From: Pyrinomonadaceae bacterium
GTDB taxonomy: Bacteria; Acidobacteriota; Blastocatellia; Pyrinomonadales; Pyrinomonadaceae
Direction: 5' to 3'
DNA length: 33,039 nt
Assembly (NCBI GenBank): GCA_019694345.1
Contig: JAIBCA010000046.1
Location: forward strand, 1 to 33,039
Shown here piece by piece: positions 8,285 through 20,254 of the stretch (positions are counted from its first letter, which is position 1; each line of letters begins with the position of its first letter). Position numbers and translations under genes: made by a program. The notes under the pieces were generated by a model that saw only the letters and a list, made by a program, of their open reading frames with translations, ran no database searches and was not told where the DNA came from.

Positions 8285-8731
8285 TCACTTCACGGCCGGG
8301 GCCTCGACCGAATAAATTTGCCTTCCAAAATATGCTGTTCGTATCGTCAGTCCGATCGCCGCGAGCGAGAGGGTCAGAAGCACAATAGTGAGCCATTTTG
8401 CCAACTGTTTTCCCCGCATTAGGTTGATGAGCCCGAAAAGGGCAAAAACCCCCATTGACTCGATCGTCGCAAAGGACTGAAATGCGAACGCTTTGTGCTG
8501 CCTAATATTTGCCCAGACCGGGCCGATCATAAGATCGCTTCCTTTCCCGGCGGCCTCGCCGCTGCCAAATACGCCAAGCGTAACGATCGCCGTCAATACG
8601 AGTAATATGAGGCCCGTTTTCTTTGCCAGGGGCCGTGATCTTATATATCCGTAAAACAGCAGAAATGCCCCCGCCGGCACTCCCATCAACGGGATATAAT
8701 TCAGTAGCAAATGCAGCTTGACAGCGTCCAT
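8285..8731 (-). CDS. four-helix membrane protein, DUF2231-like
   Basis: This 148-residue protein has four predicted membrane helices. The first begins after KLHLLLNYIPLMG, similar to the HxxLxxxP start of DUF2231 proteins, and a His in RQHKAFAFQSF precedes the third helix. It is placed between the alpha and beta genes, eight bases after the alpha stop, so it is almost certainly cotranscribed and may belong to the enzyme. With His residues at helix starts it could bind haem b or a quinone, or anchor the periplasmic complex. None of this is proven. It does not resemble NarI. Confidence 0.6.
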   Translation of the reverse strand: MDAVKLHLLLNYIPLMGVPAGAFLLFYGYIRSRPLAKKTGLILLVLTAIVTLGVFGSGEAAGKGSDLMIGPVWANIRQHKAFAFQSFATIESMGVFALFGLINLMRGKQLAKWLTIVLLTLSLAAIGLTIRTAYFGRQIYSVEAPAVK

Positions 8732-8738
8732 TTCCGTC

Positions 8739-12176
<3,438 letters not shown>

Positions 12177-12200
12177 ATCATTCCTCGTTTATTGCTTGGG

Positions 12201-13862
12201 CTATTTCGCATTCAATGAACGTATATAGGCCACGATCGACTCGATCTCGGCCTGCGTCAGCACGCGGCTGATCGGCGACGGGTTTGCAAAACCCTGCATC
12301 ACCGTCCCGCTTCGTCCGCGCTTTATCATCTCGACCAAAAACGTATCCGAAACGCTCGTCAGAAACGCCTTATTGCCGAGAGCCGGGCCGTCGCCGCCGA
12401 TACCGCTCTTTCCGTGACAGCCGGAGCAGTTTGACGTGAAAAGCGCCGCGCCGAGATTCACGTCACCCGTCGCCCAGATCTGCGGCTTCGGGTCGGGCAG
12501 TGCCTGGACGTTACCGCCGAGACCGCGAATATAGGCAATGACGGCTCGCAGCTCGTCGTCATTGAATCCATTCACCCGGTCGCCCCACGGCAGCATCGGC
12601 CGTCCCGGACGTCCATTTCGTATCGTCTGGAACAGGAAATCGTCCGACGCAAGCTGGAGAAATTCCGGCCCGGTGATCGAGGGATTCGGCACAATGCCCG
12701 AGAACCGCGTCCCACGGCCGTTCGCTCCGTGGCAGCTAGAACAGACCGCCGTGTAGATCGTTTCACCGTTGCTGGCGAATTCGCGTGCCCCGAAACGCAT
12801 CGCTTTTACGCGGTCTTTCGGCAAATATGTGTCCGGCAGCGTCCGGCGACGCAGCGACAGCGTATAAAGCGTGAGCAGATCGATCTGTTCATTCGAAAGC
12901 CCAAGAGCAGGCATCTGCGAACCTGCGACCGTCGAGGTCGGCGAGCGAAAATGCTGAACGATCCAGTTCGACAGCGTGTGTTCGCCGGGAACCTTAGTGA
13001 AATTAAGCTGGTTCGGATCTTTGAAGCCGGAAAGCGATAGATTCACTCCTGCATCACCGCCAAACGTGCCGACCGTGTGACAGCCCGCACAGCCGACCGA
13101 GTTGAACTGCGCTTTTGCCTCGATCAATTTCGGCGCACCCATTTGAGTGTCCAGAAAGATCTTTAGAGCTCCACGATCTGTCTCACCTACTTCCCGAAAT
13201 GAGGTTTTCCACGCTCCGTCAACAGCCTGCTGCGACTTTTGCAGATGAGCAGCGTACCAATCCGCGTTGTAGCCTTTTAGGCCAACGTGCGACAGGTCGG
13301 GGCCTTCCATTCCGGTCACGTTCCCGCCCGGACGCAGCGTCCCGCCGCGGCCGTCGAGGCGGTGACAGGCGTAGCAATCGAGACGTTCGAAGGTCTTGCG
13401 TGCATTTTCCAGCGTCGGCAGATTTGGCACATTCAGCGGCGTATGACAGGTGCCGCAGCTTGCGTAGGCATATTTTGCAGGGAGCATCGGCTCGGTCCAG
13501 AAGTGAACATTGCCATGAGCATCGTCCTTCTCCGTCGCCTGCCCCTGCCCGCCGTGACAGGTAGTGCAGCCGATCTCGGTCGGCGAATGGACGACCGGTT
13601 TGTGTGCCGCACCGACCTTTTGATCGGTCGTGATCTGCTCGCCGGAAGCCATTCCAACGTGACACGTTACGCACCGGTCAGTCACCTTTAGCTGCGGATT
13701 GACGATCTGTCGCAGTCGCAGATCGACCGGCCCTTCGGTGGTTTTGGCACTGCCCTGAATGCCGTGCCAGTCCTTCATGAAATTTTCTGACACAGCGGCG
13801 GCGGCAAGGAGCAGGAACACCCCGATGCTTGAAACCATCAACAGATATTTATTCTTGTTCAT
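12201..13862 (-). CDS. seven-haem membrane-anchored cytochrome c
   Basis: The 553-residue protein has an N-terminal signal/anchor helix (YLLMVSSIGVFLLLAAAAV) and seven CxxCH motifs, with first cysteines at about residues 64, 99, 136, 163, 258, 374 and 479. The first four are closely spaced, like a multihaem module. The last three lie in separate mono-haem cytochrome c domains, each ending in a helix such as AVIAYIRGL or SIVAYIRSL; a candidate axial Met lies in GSQMPAL near 317. It begins four bases after the cytochrome b stop and precedes the molybdenum subunit. The likely role is to pass electrons from the Rieske/b complex to the gamma/beta subunits. Confidence 0.88.
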   Translation of the reverse strand: MNKNKYLLMVSSIGVFLLLAAAAVSENFMKDWHGIQGSAKTTEGPVDLRLRQIVNPQLKVTDRCVTCHVGMASGEQITTDQKVGAAHKPVVHSPTEIGCTTCHGGQGQATEKDDAHGNVHFWTEPMLPAKYAYASCGTCHTPLNVPNLPTLENARKTFERLDCYACHRLDGRGGTLRPGGNVTGMEGPDLSHVGLKGYNADWYAAHLQKSQQAVDGAWKTSFREVGETDRGALKIFLDTQMGAPKLIEAKAQFNSVGCAGCHTVGTFGGDAGVNLSLSGFKDPNQLNFTKVPGEHTLSNWIVQHFRSPTSTVAGSQMPALGLSNEQIDLLTLYTLSLRRRTLPDTYLPKDRVKAMRFGAREFASNGETIYTAVCSSCHGANGRGTRFSGIVPNPSITGPEFLQLASDDFLFQTIRNGRPGRPMLPWGDRVNGFNDDELRAVIAYIRGLGGNVQALPDPKPQIWATGDVNLGAALFTSNCSGCHGKSGIGGDGPALGNKAFLTSVSDTFLVEMIKRGRSGTVMQGFANPSPISRVLTQAEIESIVAYIRSLNAK

Positions 13863-13866
13863 AGCG

Positions 13867-15414
13867 TCAATGGCCTCCCCAATCTGACGGCGACCAGAAA
13901 AAGTCCCAGTTCGGACCGCGGAAATAGGTGCCGATAACGGTCAGCACAATAAAGCCGCACAAAAAGCACGTAAACAGCGCGAGCGCACCGGCCCGCGTCG
14001 AGTTGTAACGACGAACGGCCCATATCGAATAGGCTGCATAGATCGCAGTCAGGACCGTGCCGGGATTGATAAATGTAATAAAAAGCTGAGGAATATCAGG
14101 AAACCACTCGCGAAGCCATCCAAAATGGATCGCAAATGCCTCGACCCCGATCGACGCCGCAAACCCGACAACGAGCGACCATTTCACCAGGTTCCAGCCG
14201 CCGGGGCCGCCAAACCATTCGCCCGTCCCTTCTTTTTCGCGATCGAGGAACGGTATCAGCCCCAGGCCGATCACGCACAACATCGGGATGCCGATGCCGC
14301 CCATAAATGCTGAGAACGAGACGATCTCCTGCAGCCCGAGAAAATACCACGGTGCCTTTGCCGGGTTCTCGGGAACGAGCGGATTTGCCAGTTCCTTTAG
14401 CGGCGCATCGGAAATAAAAGCCAGCGCAACGCAGATCAACGTAGTCAGCATCAGCACGCCCAGCTCTGCATAGAAAAGGTGTGGCATCGACGGAACGGTG
14501 TGCTCCGGCCCGCTGCCGACCGCCGATGTTTTGCCTTTGACGACGGCGGCAAGATGGTAGGTTTTCGTTGGTACGTCGGTGAAGACCGGGAAAAATTCTT
14601 TTGCTTCTTCCGTTACCAGTTCGTCAGCATTCGCCGGTTTTGCAAGCCCGCCGTCCTTGCGAATACGCCAAAAATGCACCGCCATCAACATCACGAGCGT
14701 CAACGGCAGGATCATCACATGAAGCAGATAAAATCTGATCAACGCCTCCTCGCCGACTTTGTCCGAGCCGAGCAGGATCTCACGCTGCAATCCGCCGATG
14801 TCAAAATATTGCGTAATGTTGAGAGCGTCCGTGATCTCACGCGGAGATTGTGCAATATTGGCTCCGATCGTGATCGCCCAGTAAGCGAGCTGATCCCACG
14901 GCAGCAGATAACCAGTAAATGAAAGTCCCAGCGTCGCAACCAGCAAACCCCAGCCGATAAACCAGTTGAACTCACGCGGTTTGCGATACGCCGCCGTGTA
15001 AAACGCTCTCGCCATGTGCAGGATCACCGCGATCACCATCACGTTCGCGGCCCAGCGGTGAATGTTCCGCATAAACCGCCCGGTTGGCACGATAAAATGA
15101 ATGTCCTTGATCGACTGATAAGCGACATCCGTGTACGGTTTGTAATAGAACATCAGCAAAATGCCCGTCACCAGTGTTATTAGAAAGGCCGCGGTCGTCA
15201 TGATGCCGAGTCCCATCGTCGTGCTCCAACGCAGGCTCCAGAGGTGTGTGCGGACCGAATGCAGATGAAGAAAGACGTTGCCGAAGATGAACGACGACCG
15301 CGTGCGATCGGTCTTTGGCGGGCCGCCGCGAAACATCGCCCGGTAAACATGGTTCGGGATGCCTCGCAAATTGATCCAAAATTCGTGTAACGCTGAATAG
15401 CCTTCTGCTTTCAT
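13867..15414 (-). CDS. cytochrome b of a Rieske/cytochrome b complex
   Basis: This 515-residue protein fuses the N-terminal four-helix core and the C-terminal part of cytochrome b. Haem ligands are H119/H133 in helix B and H232/H247 in helix D. The second pair has 14 residues between the histidines, the b6-type spacing, while the first has 13. The Qo-site motif is APWYFLGLQE (355-357 PWY) in place of PEWY. The protein oxidises quinol, probably menaquinol, together with the Rieske subunit encoded three bases upstream. There is an extra soluble insert of about 40 residues near 255-300. It replaces NarI as the quinol-reactive part of the system. Confidence 0.92.
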   Translation of the reverse strand: MKAEGYSALHEFWINLRGIPNHVYRAMFRGGPPKTDRTRSSFIFGNVFLHLHSVRTHLWSLRWSTTMGLGIMTTAAFLITLVTGILLMFYYKPYTDVAYQSIKDIHFIVPTGRFMRNIHRWAANVMVIAVILHMARAFYTAAYRKPREFNWFIGWGLLVATLGLSFTGYLLPWDQLAYWAITIGANIAQSPREITDALNITQYFDIGGLQREILLGSDKVGEEALIRFYLLHVMILPLTLVMLMAVHFWRIRKDGGLAKPANADELVTEEAKEFFPVFTDVPTKTYHLAAVVKGKTSAVGSGPEHTVPSMPHLFYAELGVLMLTTLICVALAFISDAPLKELANPLVPENPAKAPWYFLGLQEIVSFSAFMGGIGIPMLCVIGLGLIPFLDREKEGTGEWFGGPGGWNLVKWSLVVGFAASIGVEAFAIHFGWLREWFPDIPQLFITFINPGTVLTAIYAAYSIWAVRRYNSTRAGALALFTCFLCGFIVLTVIGTYFRGPNWDFFWSPSDWGGH

Positions 15415-15417
15415 GAT

Positions 15418-15897
15418 CTACACCTTTGTTCCGGTCTTAACTTTCGTGTCCTCGTCGATGGTCAGCACAGAGCCGTTCTTTGCGACCTTTAACCATGGCA
15501 GGGCCTTCGGAGCCGGGCCTTTTCGGACCGTGCCGTCCTTTTGAAATCCTGATCCGTGACACGGACAATCAAATCCCGCCGCGCTCGTCTTGACGATGCA
15601 TCCCAAGTGAGTGCAAACGGTCGAGATCGCGAATACACCCTCGGCATCGCGAAAAACGGCTACATTTCGGCCCGGAGGAATGAACGCCTCGCCCTCAGGC
15701 AGCGTGTCGGGCAACGAGACATTGAACTTCTTGGCTGGCGAAGCCGACACCGCCGCCTTGGGCAGTTTCAGCATTCCAAAGATCGAAAGGGCGAATGCCG
15801 CCGCCATCGAACCTAGTGCTGCGAGTCCCAGAAAATCGCGCCGCGGCATCGGTTCAGGATCAAAACGTGATTTTTTTTCACTTGGATGTGTCGTCAT
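15418..15897 (-). CDS. Rieske [2Fe-2S] protein
   Basis: From ATG 15897 (GGAG six bases upstream) the 159-residue product has a Tat-like RRDFLGLAAL signal and one membrane helix. The Rieske motifs are C95-T-H97-L-G-C100 and C111-P-C113-H114-G-S: C95/H97/C111/H114 bind the cluster and C100/C113 form the disulfide. The start ATG overlaps the stop of the GltD-like gene as ATGA, which suggests translational coupling. A longer frame to 15969 exists but has no signal-peptide logic. The protein accepts the first electron from quinol and passes it to cytochrome c. Confidence 0.93.
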   Translation of the reverse strand: MTTHPSEKKSRFDPEPMPRRDFLGLAALGSMAAAFALSIFGMLKLPKAAVSASPAKKFNVSLPDTLPEGEAFIPPGRNVAVFRDAEGVFAISTVCTHLGCIVKTSAAGFDCPCHGSGFQKDGTVRKGPAPKALPWLKVAKNGSVLTIDEDTKVKTGTKV

Positions 15898-17807
15898 ACA
15901 GAACTCCAATTTGTTGAAAATGTGACTCTTTCCATTGAGATCGCATCGACCGGGCAGCGGATCGCACACAGTGCACAGCGAATACAGCGGTCCTCGTCCT
16001 TCAGGATCGCCGAGTTTTCGCCCAGGTCCGCGTCCTTGCCGATCGAGGAATCGATCATCTTGTCGATTTCGGTATCAAACCCAAGCCTGTCGAGCGAAAC
16101 TAGCTTCAGACATTCTGTGGGACAAACGTCAGCACAGCCGCCACACAGTACGCATCGACTGCCGTCAAATACCGGCGTCACGCCGCAATCCAAACACCGC
16201 GATGCCTCGAGCATCGCCTCCTCCCGGCTATATCCGATCTCTACGACGTTCTCGGGATGCTCGAGCCGCTCGGACGGCTCGATCGTCGGAACTTCAACAC
16301 GACGGATAGATTCGTAGCCGCGTTCACGACGGTAGCGGTCGAGAACGACATGCGTTTTAACCAACTCGTGTTCGAGTTTGTGACCGGTCAGGTAGTGATA
16401 AACGGAACGAGCCGCAGCCTTGCCGGATGCGACAGCATCGATCAGTAAACGGGTTCCGTGGGCGAGATCACCAGCGACAAAGACGCCTTTTGCAGTTGTT
16501 TGGAGCGTTGCAGGGTCAACCTTGAGCCAGTCGCCTCGCATTCGCTCTACGTCCTCACCGCCGTCCTCCAGAAATGAAAGGGCCGGTGCCTGGCCAACAG
16601 CAAGAAGGACAGTGTCGCAGGGAATTATCTTCTTTTCGTCATCATCGTAAAGGGGTGAGAATTTTCGATCTTCGTCGTAGACTCTCAGACATTTTCGAAA
16701 TGCGACGCCGATCACCTTGCCATTTTCGTCGCGAACTACCTCCGCCGGTCCCCAGCCGTTGCTACGTTTGATACCTTCCTCATCGCCTTCAACGATCTCG
16801 ATAGTGTCCGCGGGCATTTCTTCCGCACCTTCAAGGGAGATCAGGTGAACGTTAGCTGTCTCGGAAAGCCTCGCTGCAGTGCGTGCTGTGTCAAAAGCTA
16901 TCTGGCGAACGACCGACCTCGCAACATCATAAGCAACATTTCCGCCGCCGATAACGACGACCTCTCTGCCCATTTCAAGGTCCTCGCCAAGCGACACAGC
17001 ACGCAGCAGATCGACACCTCCGATCACGCCCGGGCCATCCTCACCTGTCAAACCAAGGCCGCGTGATGATTTTGCACCGACCGCGATGATCACAGCCGCA
17101 AAATCCTCGCGGAGCTCGGAAAAAGTAATATCTTTACCAACTCTGACTCCGCATCGTATTTCAACGCCGAGTGCCTCGATAACCGCGACTTCCTTTTCGA
17201 TTAGTTCACGCGGCAATCGATATGCGGGAACACCGACCGCGAGCATTCCGGCGGCAACCGGCTCGATCTCAAATACGACTGGCCTGAAACCCATCAGCGC
17301 GAGATCATGAGCGGCGGAGAGCCCCGCTGGACCAGCTCCTATGATCGCGATCATTTCGCTATTACCTTTATCGATCGAACTGCTAGTTGCTGATCGTAAG
17401 AGAGCCGCCATCTCCTCAGCATCGGCGGCAACGGGTGGGATAAAATTCCTGATCGAGTCCAACACTTCATTGGTTGGTCTCGTTTCCGGCCCGAATTGAT
17501 CACACGCAAAACGCTTGAGAGCACGAATTGCGATCGGCCGATCTTGGCCGACGAACATACCGTCATCATTTACTTTGGGAATCTTTCCGCGGCGACATGC
17601 GATCTCGCAGGGGGCTCCGCAGATACGACCGCAGATCGAAGCAAAAGGATTCGGACCGCGTGCTATTAGATATGCTTCTTCAAACTTTCCTTCCGCGATG
17701 GCCCGGACATAGCCACGTGCATCAGTATGGACGGGACACGCTACTTGGCAGGAGATAAGGTTCTGATGGTAGTTCGCGTCCGGGACGTGAACATTTAGCC
17801 GCATCAT
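15894..17807 (-). CDS. GltD-like FAD/NAD(P) oxidoreductase with ferredoxin domains
   Basis: The 637-residue protein has an N-terminal Fe-S segment (SCQVACP and CGRICGAPCEIAC), a FAD-binding GAGPAGLSAAHDLA, a NAD(P)-binding GGGNVAYD, and at the C terminus two ferredoxin-like clusters (CVLCGGCADVCP and CIRCALCAIRCP). It resembles the glutamate synthase small subunit and related NAD(P)H:ferredoxin-type electron-transfer proteins. No glutamate synthase large subunit is present. Start 17807 has AGGA upstream and an operator palindrome at 17870-17885; an upstream ATG at 17867 would lie almost on the operator and is rejected. The stop overlaps the Rieske start. It may feed electrons into the complex or assist its assembly. 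Confidence 0.85.
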   Translation of the reverse strand: MMRLNVHVPDANYHQNLISCQVACPVHTDARGYVRAIAEGKFEEAYLIARGPNPFASICGRICGAPCEIACRRGKIPKVNDDGMFVGQDRPIAIRALKRFACDQFGPETRPTNEVLDSIRNFIPPVAADAEEMAALLRSATSSSIDKGNSEMIAIIGAGPAGLSAAHDLALMGFRPVVFEIEPVAAGMLAVGVPAYRLPRELIEKEVAVIEALGVEIRCGVRVGKDITFSELREDFAAVIIAVGAKSSRGLGLTGEDGPGVIGGVDLLRAVSLGEDLEMGREVVVIGGGNVAYDVARSVVRQIAFDTARTAARLSETANVHLISLEGAEEMPADTIEIVEGDEEGIKRSNGWGPAEVVRDENGKVIGVAFRKCLRVYDEDRKFSPLYDDDEKKIIPCDTVLLAVGQAPALSFLEDGGEDVERMRGDWLKVDPATLQTTAKGVFVAGDLAHGTRLLIDAVASGKAAARSVYHYLTGHKLEHELVKTHVVLDRYRRERGYESIRRVEVPTIEPSERLEHPENVVEIGYSREEAMLEASRCLDCGVTPVFDGSRCVLCGGCADVCPTECLKLVSLDRLGFDTEIDKMIDSSIGKDADLGENSAILKDEDRCIRCALCAIRCPVDAISMERVTFSTNWSSV

Positions 17808-17869
17808 AGTTTTCCTGGTCACATATTGTGTGAACTTTTGGAATGCTATGCGGGTTGCAGCGGTCAAAA

Positions 17870-17885
17870 TATGACTTAAGTCATG
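17870..17885. promoter_or_regulatory. Crp/Fnr-like palindrome upstream of the GltD-like/Rieske/Nar operon
   Basis: ATGACTTAAGTCAT (17871-17884) is a perfect palindrome with TGAC-N4-GTCA half-sites. Its centre is about 70 bases before the start at 17807. It lies just 3' of the moaA stop, so the respiratory operon probably has its own promoter here. It differs from the other sites by C/G at the inner half-site position. Confidence 0.55.
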
Positions 17886-17900
17886 TTTTGGCGATTATTT

Positions 17901-18893
17901 TTAGCCGCCGATTGAACTCATCGACCTTGAGGAATACTCAAATGTTGGAGAACCGATCGTGTGGCCGGCTATTTTTCTTGCGACAGCAAAGCGAATAAGA
18001 TTCGCGACTTCCGTTCGCGATCCACCCTTTCTCAGCAAACTTCTTAGATCATATTCTTTGGTAGAGAATAGACAAGTTTTGATCTGCCCATCGGCCGTCA
18101 GTCGAATTCGCGAACATTCGCCGCAGAAGGCATTCGTGACGGGGGCGATCAGACCGATCTCGCCGCCGGAACCGTCGGCAAAGCGATACGTCCACGCGGT
18201 CTCACCGCGCCTGGACGCGTTTTTGAGTATTATCGGAAAGGCCGAATTTATTGTTTCCCGGATCTCAGTGGCCGTGACCATGTTTTTACGATCCCAGGTT
18301 CGCCTACTATCAAGAGGCATGAACTCGATGAATCTGACCGCTAAGTTATTTCTTCTCGCAAACTGAGCGAGGTCAACGATCTCATCGTCATTTCGGCCTC
18401 TGACGATAACGGCGTTGACCCTTATATTTGGATATCCGGCAGATCGAGCAGCTTCGATCGATTCAAGCACGTGAGATAGTTTGTCGGAGCCCGTAATTGA
18501 GCGAAATATATCTGGTTTCAGGCTGTCCAACGAGAATGTAACTCGGTCAAGCCCACACGATCGGAACTGGGCGGCCTTATTCGCAAAATTGCTGCCGTTA
18601 GTAATCATGGCAAGTTCCTGAAGACCAAGACGTTTAAGGCCTGCGAGCTGCCCCACAAGTAAATCAAGGTCTTTCCTGACCATCGGTTCGCCGCCAGTCA
18701 GCCGTATCTTTTCAATTCCGAGGGAGACGAATACCTCACAAAGGGAGTGTATTTCCTCGAATGTCAGCAGCTTCGGATCAATTGACCCGCAAGGTGCCGG
18801 ATCAGGATCGCAGTAGAAACATCGAAAGTTACAGCGGTCCGTTACTGAAACCCGTAGGTCTTTGATTCTTCGGTTGAAGGAATCAAACAACAT
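17901..18893 (-). CDS. moaA: GTP 3',8-cyclase MoaA, molybdenum cofactor biosynthesis
   Basis: MoaA is a radical-SAM enzyme that with MoaC converts GTP to cyclic pyranopterin monophosphate, the first step toward molybdopterin. The N-terminal cluster motif C21-x3-C25-x2-C28 (CNFRCFYC) and LTGGEPMVRKDL are present. The second cluster is bound by FCGECSRIRLTADGQIKTC, and the chain ends in Gly-Gly as required in MoaA. The start is ATG 18893 or GTG 18899, both with GGAGG upstream; an ATG at 18923 is also in frame. A Crp/Fnr-like box lies near 19037. Its presence supplies cofactor for the molybdenum subunit. Other moa/moe genes are not in the window. Confidence 0.94.
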   Translation of the reverse strand: MLFDSFNRRIKDLRVSVTDRCNFRCFYCDPDPAPCGSIDPKLLTFEEIHSLCEVFVSLGIEKIRLTGGEPMVRKDLDLLVGQLAGLKRLGLQELAMITNGSNFANKAAQFRSCGLDRVTFSLDSLKPDIFRSITGSDKLSHVLESIEAARSAGYPNIRVNAVIVRGRNDDEIVDLAQFARRNNLAVRFIEFMPLDSRRTWDRKNMVTATEIRETINSAFPIILKNASRRGETAWTYRFADGSGGEIGLIAPVTNAFCGECSRIRLTADGQIKTCLFSTKEYDLRSLLRKGGSRTEVANLIRFAVARKIAGHTIGSPTFEYSSRSMSSIGG

Positions 18894-19029
18894 CGCCACG
18901 TCTCCTCCGCTCGTCTTAACCATGTGTCGTATCTACAGCCTGCTACAACGGTACTGCCCACTAGCGGTATGAATGAACAAGCTCCAATTCGGATTAGCTT
19001 AGAGCGTCCCACTCATCAAGGCGAGCAAA

Positions 19030-19045
19030 TATGATCTGAATCACA
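19030..19045. promoter_or_regulatory. Crp/Fnr-type operator upstream of moaA
   Basis: TATGATCTGAATCACA contains TGAT-N4-ATCA. Its centre is about 144 bases before the moaA ATG, longer than at the other sites, so the transcript would have a leader of roughly 100 bases. It matches the site at 238 in 12 of 16 positions. Confidence 0.6.
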
Positions 19046-19473
19046 TTCCTCCACTCCAGACAAGATTATGTCGAATTTCTGAGATACTGACCGCTGGCAA
19101 GAATGAAATATAGAGAAAGCGCGGATGAAGATTCAGGTCTCCCCCGTTTGAAAGAGTGCAAGTGGATCTGGTCTATAAATGAACCAAAACAACGAAGCTG
19201 CGAGGGTGTTTTGTGACACTTCTTACCCAACAATGTCACAAAGCACCAGAATGCAAATTCAGTAGTTATTTTCGATCACAATGTGTTATTTTCATTATTC
19301 TGAAAGGGACAATTTAACAACATTTTAGGTGGGATTAATTTCTGTAAGGTGGTTGCAAGATGGTTGCACTTTTCCCGACGCATACCTACTCAAACATTGT
19401 AAATGAAACGCAATAAGCATATTGTGATTGGTTTTGAGTGGTATTGAGAACTTGTTATTAGCCTTCGGGTTGG
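19046..19473. other. AT-rich non-coding stretch before the tRNA fragment
   Basis: No convincing gene is seen. The stretch holds the inverted repeat at 19205-19247 and a short direct repeat around 19353-19371 (GGTTGCA twice). It ends at the abrupt start of tRNA-Pro sequence. No integrase gene can be recognised. Confidence 0.4.
19205..19247. repeat. 14-bp inverted repeat with 15-bp spacer
   Basis: The arms 19205-19218 (GGTGTTTTGTGACA) and 19234-19247 (TGTCACAAAGCACC) are inverted with one mismatch. No T run follows on the plus strand. It could be a two-site operator, or a recombinase arm-type site near the tRNA fragment. No gene of its own lies here. Confidence 0.45.
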
Positions 19474-19518
19474 TTGGGGTGCGAGAGGTCGCAAGTTCAA
19501 ATCTTGTCGTCCCGACCA
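19474..19518 (+). pseudogene. 3' fragment of tRNA-Pro(GGG), probable attachment site
   Basis: The 45 bases match a tRNA from position 32 to CCA: anticodon loop TTGGGGT (U33, anticodon GGG, G37), 3' anticodon stem GCGAG, variable AGGTC, T arm GCAAG-TTCAAAT-CTTGT, acceptor strand CGTCCCG, discriminator A and CCA. The bases before it (GTTGG) cannot pair with GCGAG, and no 5' half is present. A break exactly at the anticodon loop is typical of tyrosine-recombinase integration at tRNA genes, where the displaced 3' end is left at the far border of the element. By orientation the intact tRNA and the other border should lie to the left, outside the window. Confidence 0.7.
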
Positions 19519-19526
19519 ATAAAGAC

Positions 19527-19557
19527 GGGCTTTCGAAGAAATTCGGGAGCCCTTTTT
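19527..19557 (+). terminator. intrinsic terminator after the tRNA-Pro fragment
   Basis: GGGCT (19527-19531) pairs with AGCCC (19548-19552), with an inner CGAA-GAAA-TTCG hairpin, followed by TTTTT at 19553-19557. It would end a tRNA transcript. Its position suggests that sequence from here rightward is the original flank of the tRNA gene. Confidence 0.65.
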
Positions 19558-20254
19558 GATTTGCCGGAGATCCTGCGATCACGTACATCTGAGGACGATG
19601 GATCCAACAATGGTGACTGTGCAAGTCAGGTGGTCGTTAATTGGATCGGCAATACCTCACAAACTCGATCGCATCTCATCCGATTGCCCGGCGATCTAAG
19701 AGGCATATTGATGAACTGCAAATCCGGTATTTGGGTCACGAACATCTATTCGATTACACCCGCTGGAAATTTTCGGAGAGTAATCTGCGAGGTCAGAAGA
19801 AATAGTAGTACGGATATATGTTTCGAACAATTGATCTCCTTGCCGAAGTGTTTTGAATCAGGAACGTTCTGTTCTTGACCGATGGTTGAATGCGTCGAGA
19901 GTCACTAGAGTCCTTGCCGGGTCATCGATCAAGCCTTGTCACGTTTCGAGCCCGAACTTCCTTCACTTCGACTCGTAAAATGACCATTCCAGCGAAGAAT
20001 CTCCACCCCTCCCGCTGGTGCTGCTTCGAGGGTCCCAAAACCAATTGGCCTTAATATCGTGTCCGCGATCTTATCTGCAACAATCAGCGCTCAAAAGTGA
20101 GTGGATCCACCGGATTCGGGTATTCGAGATCAAATGCGAAATCGACGTCGGGTCTTTCCCCGACACTGTGGTATATGTTAGGAGTAATGTGGCAGATACA
20201 CGGGTATGTTTTATTCCGAATGATCGAATGGCGGCGAAGAGGATTCAGTAGTAA
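19558..20254. other. 697-bp stretch without a recognisable gene
   Basis: Open frames here run through the tRNA sequence or lack an RBS and resemble no known family. The last part should hold the promoter of the sensor kinase gene; AGAGGA about 14 bases before 20255 is a possible RBS. Confidence 0.4.

Noticed and set aside
8285..8731. NarI-type cytochrome b subunit
   Set aside because: Four helices rather than five, and the His pattern and length do not fit NarI.
19046..19473. Integrase remnant beside the tRNA fragment
   Set aside because: A short frame ending near 19400 (KVVARWLHFSRRIP) looked suggestive, but no catalytic Arg/His/Tyr motifs could be found.
19325..19624. Minus-strand open frame of 99 codons
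   Set aside because: Its middle is the antisense of the tRNA fragment (VGTTRFELATSRTP-type string), a known artefact of annotation across tRNA genes.
19474..19878. Plus-strand open frame of 134 codons
   Set aside because: It starts inside the tRNA fragment (SQVQILSSRP-type string) and has no RBS or family resemblance.
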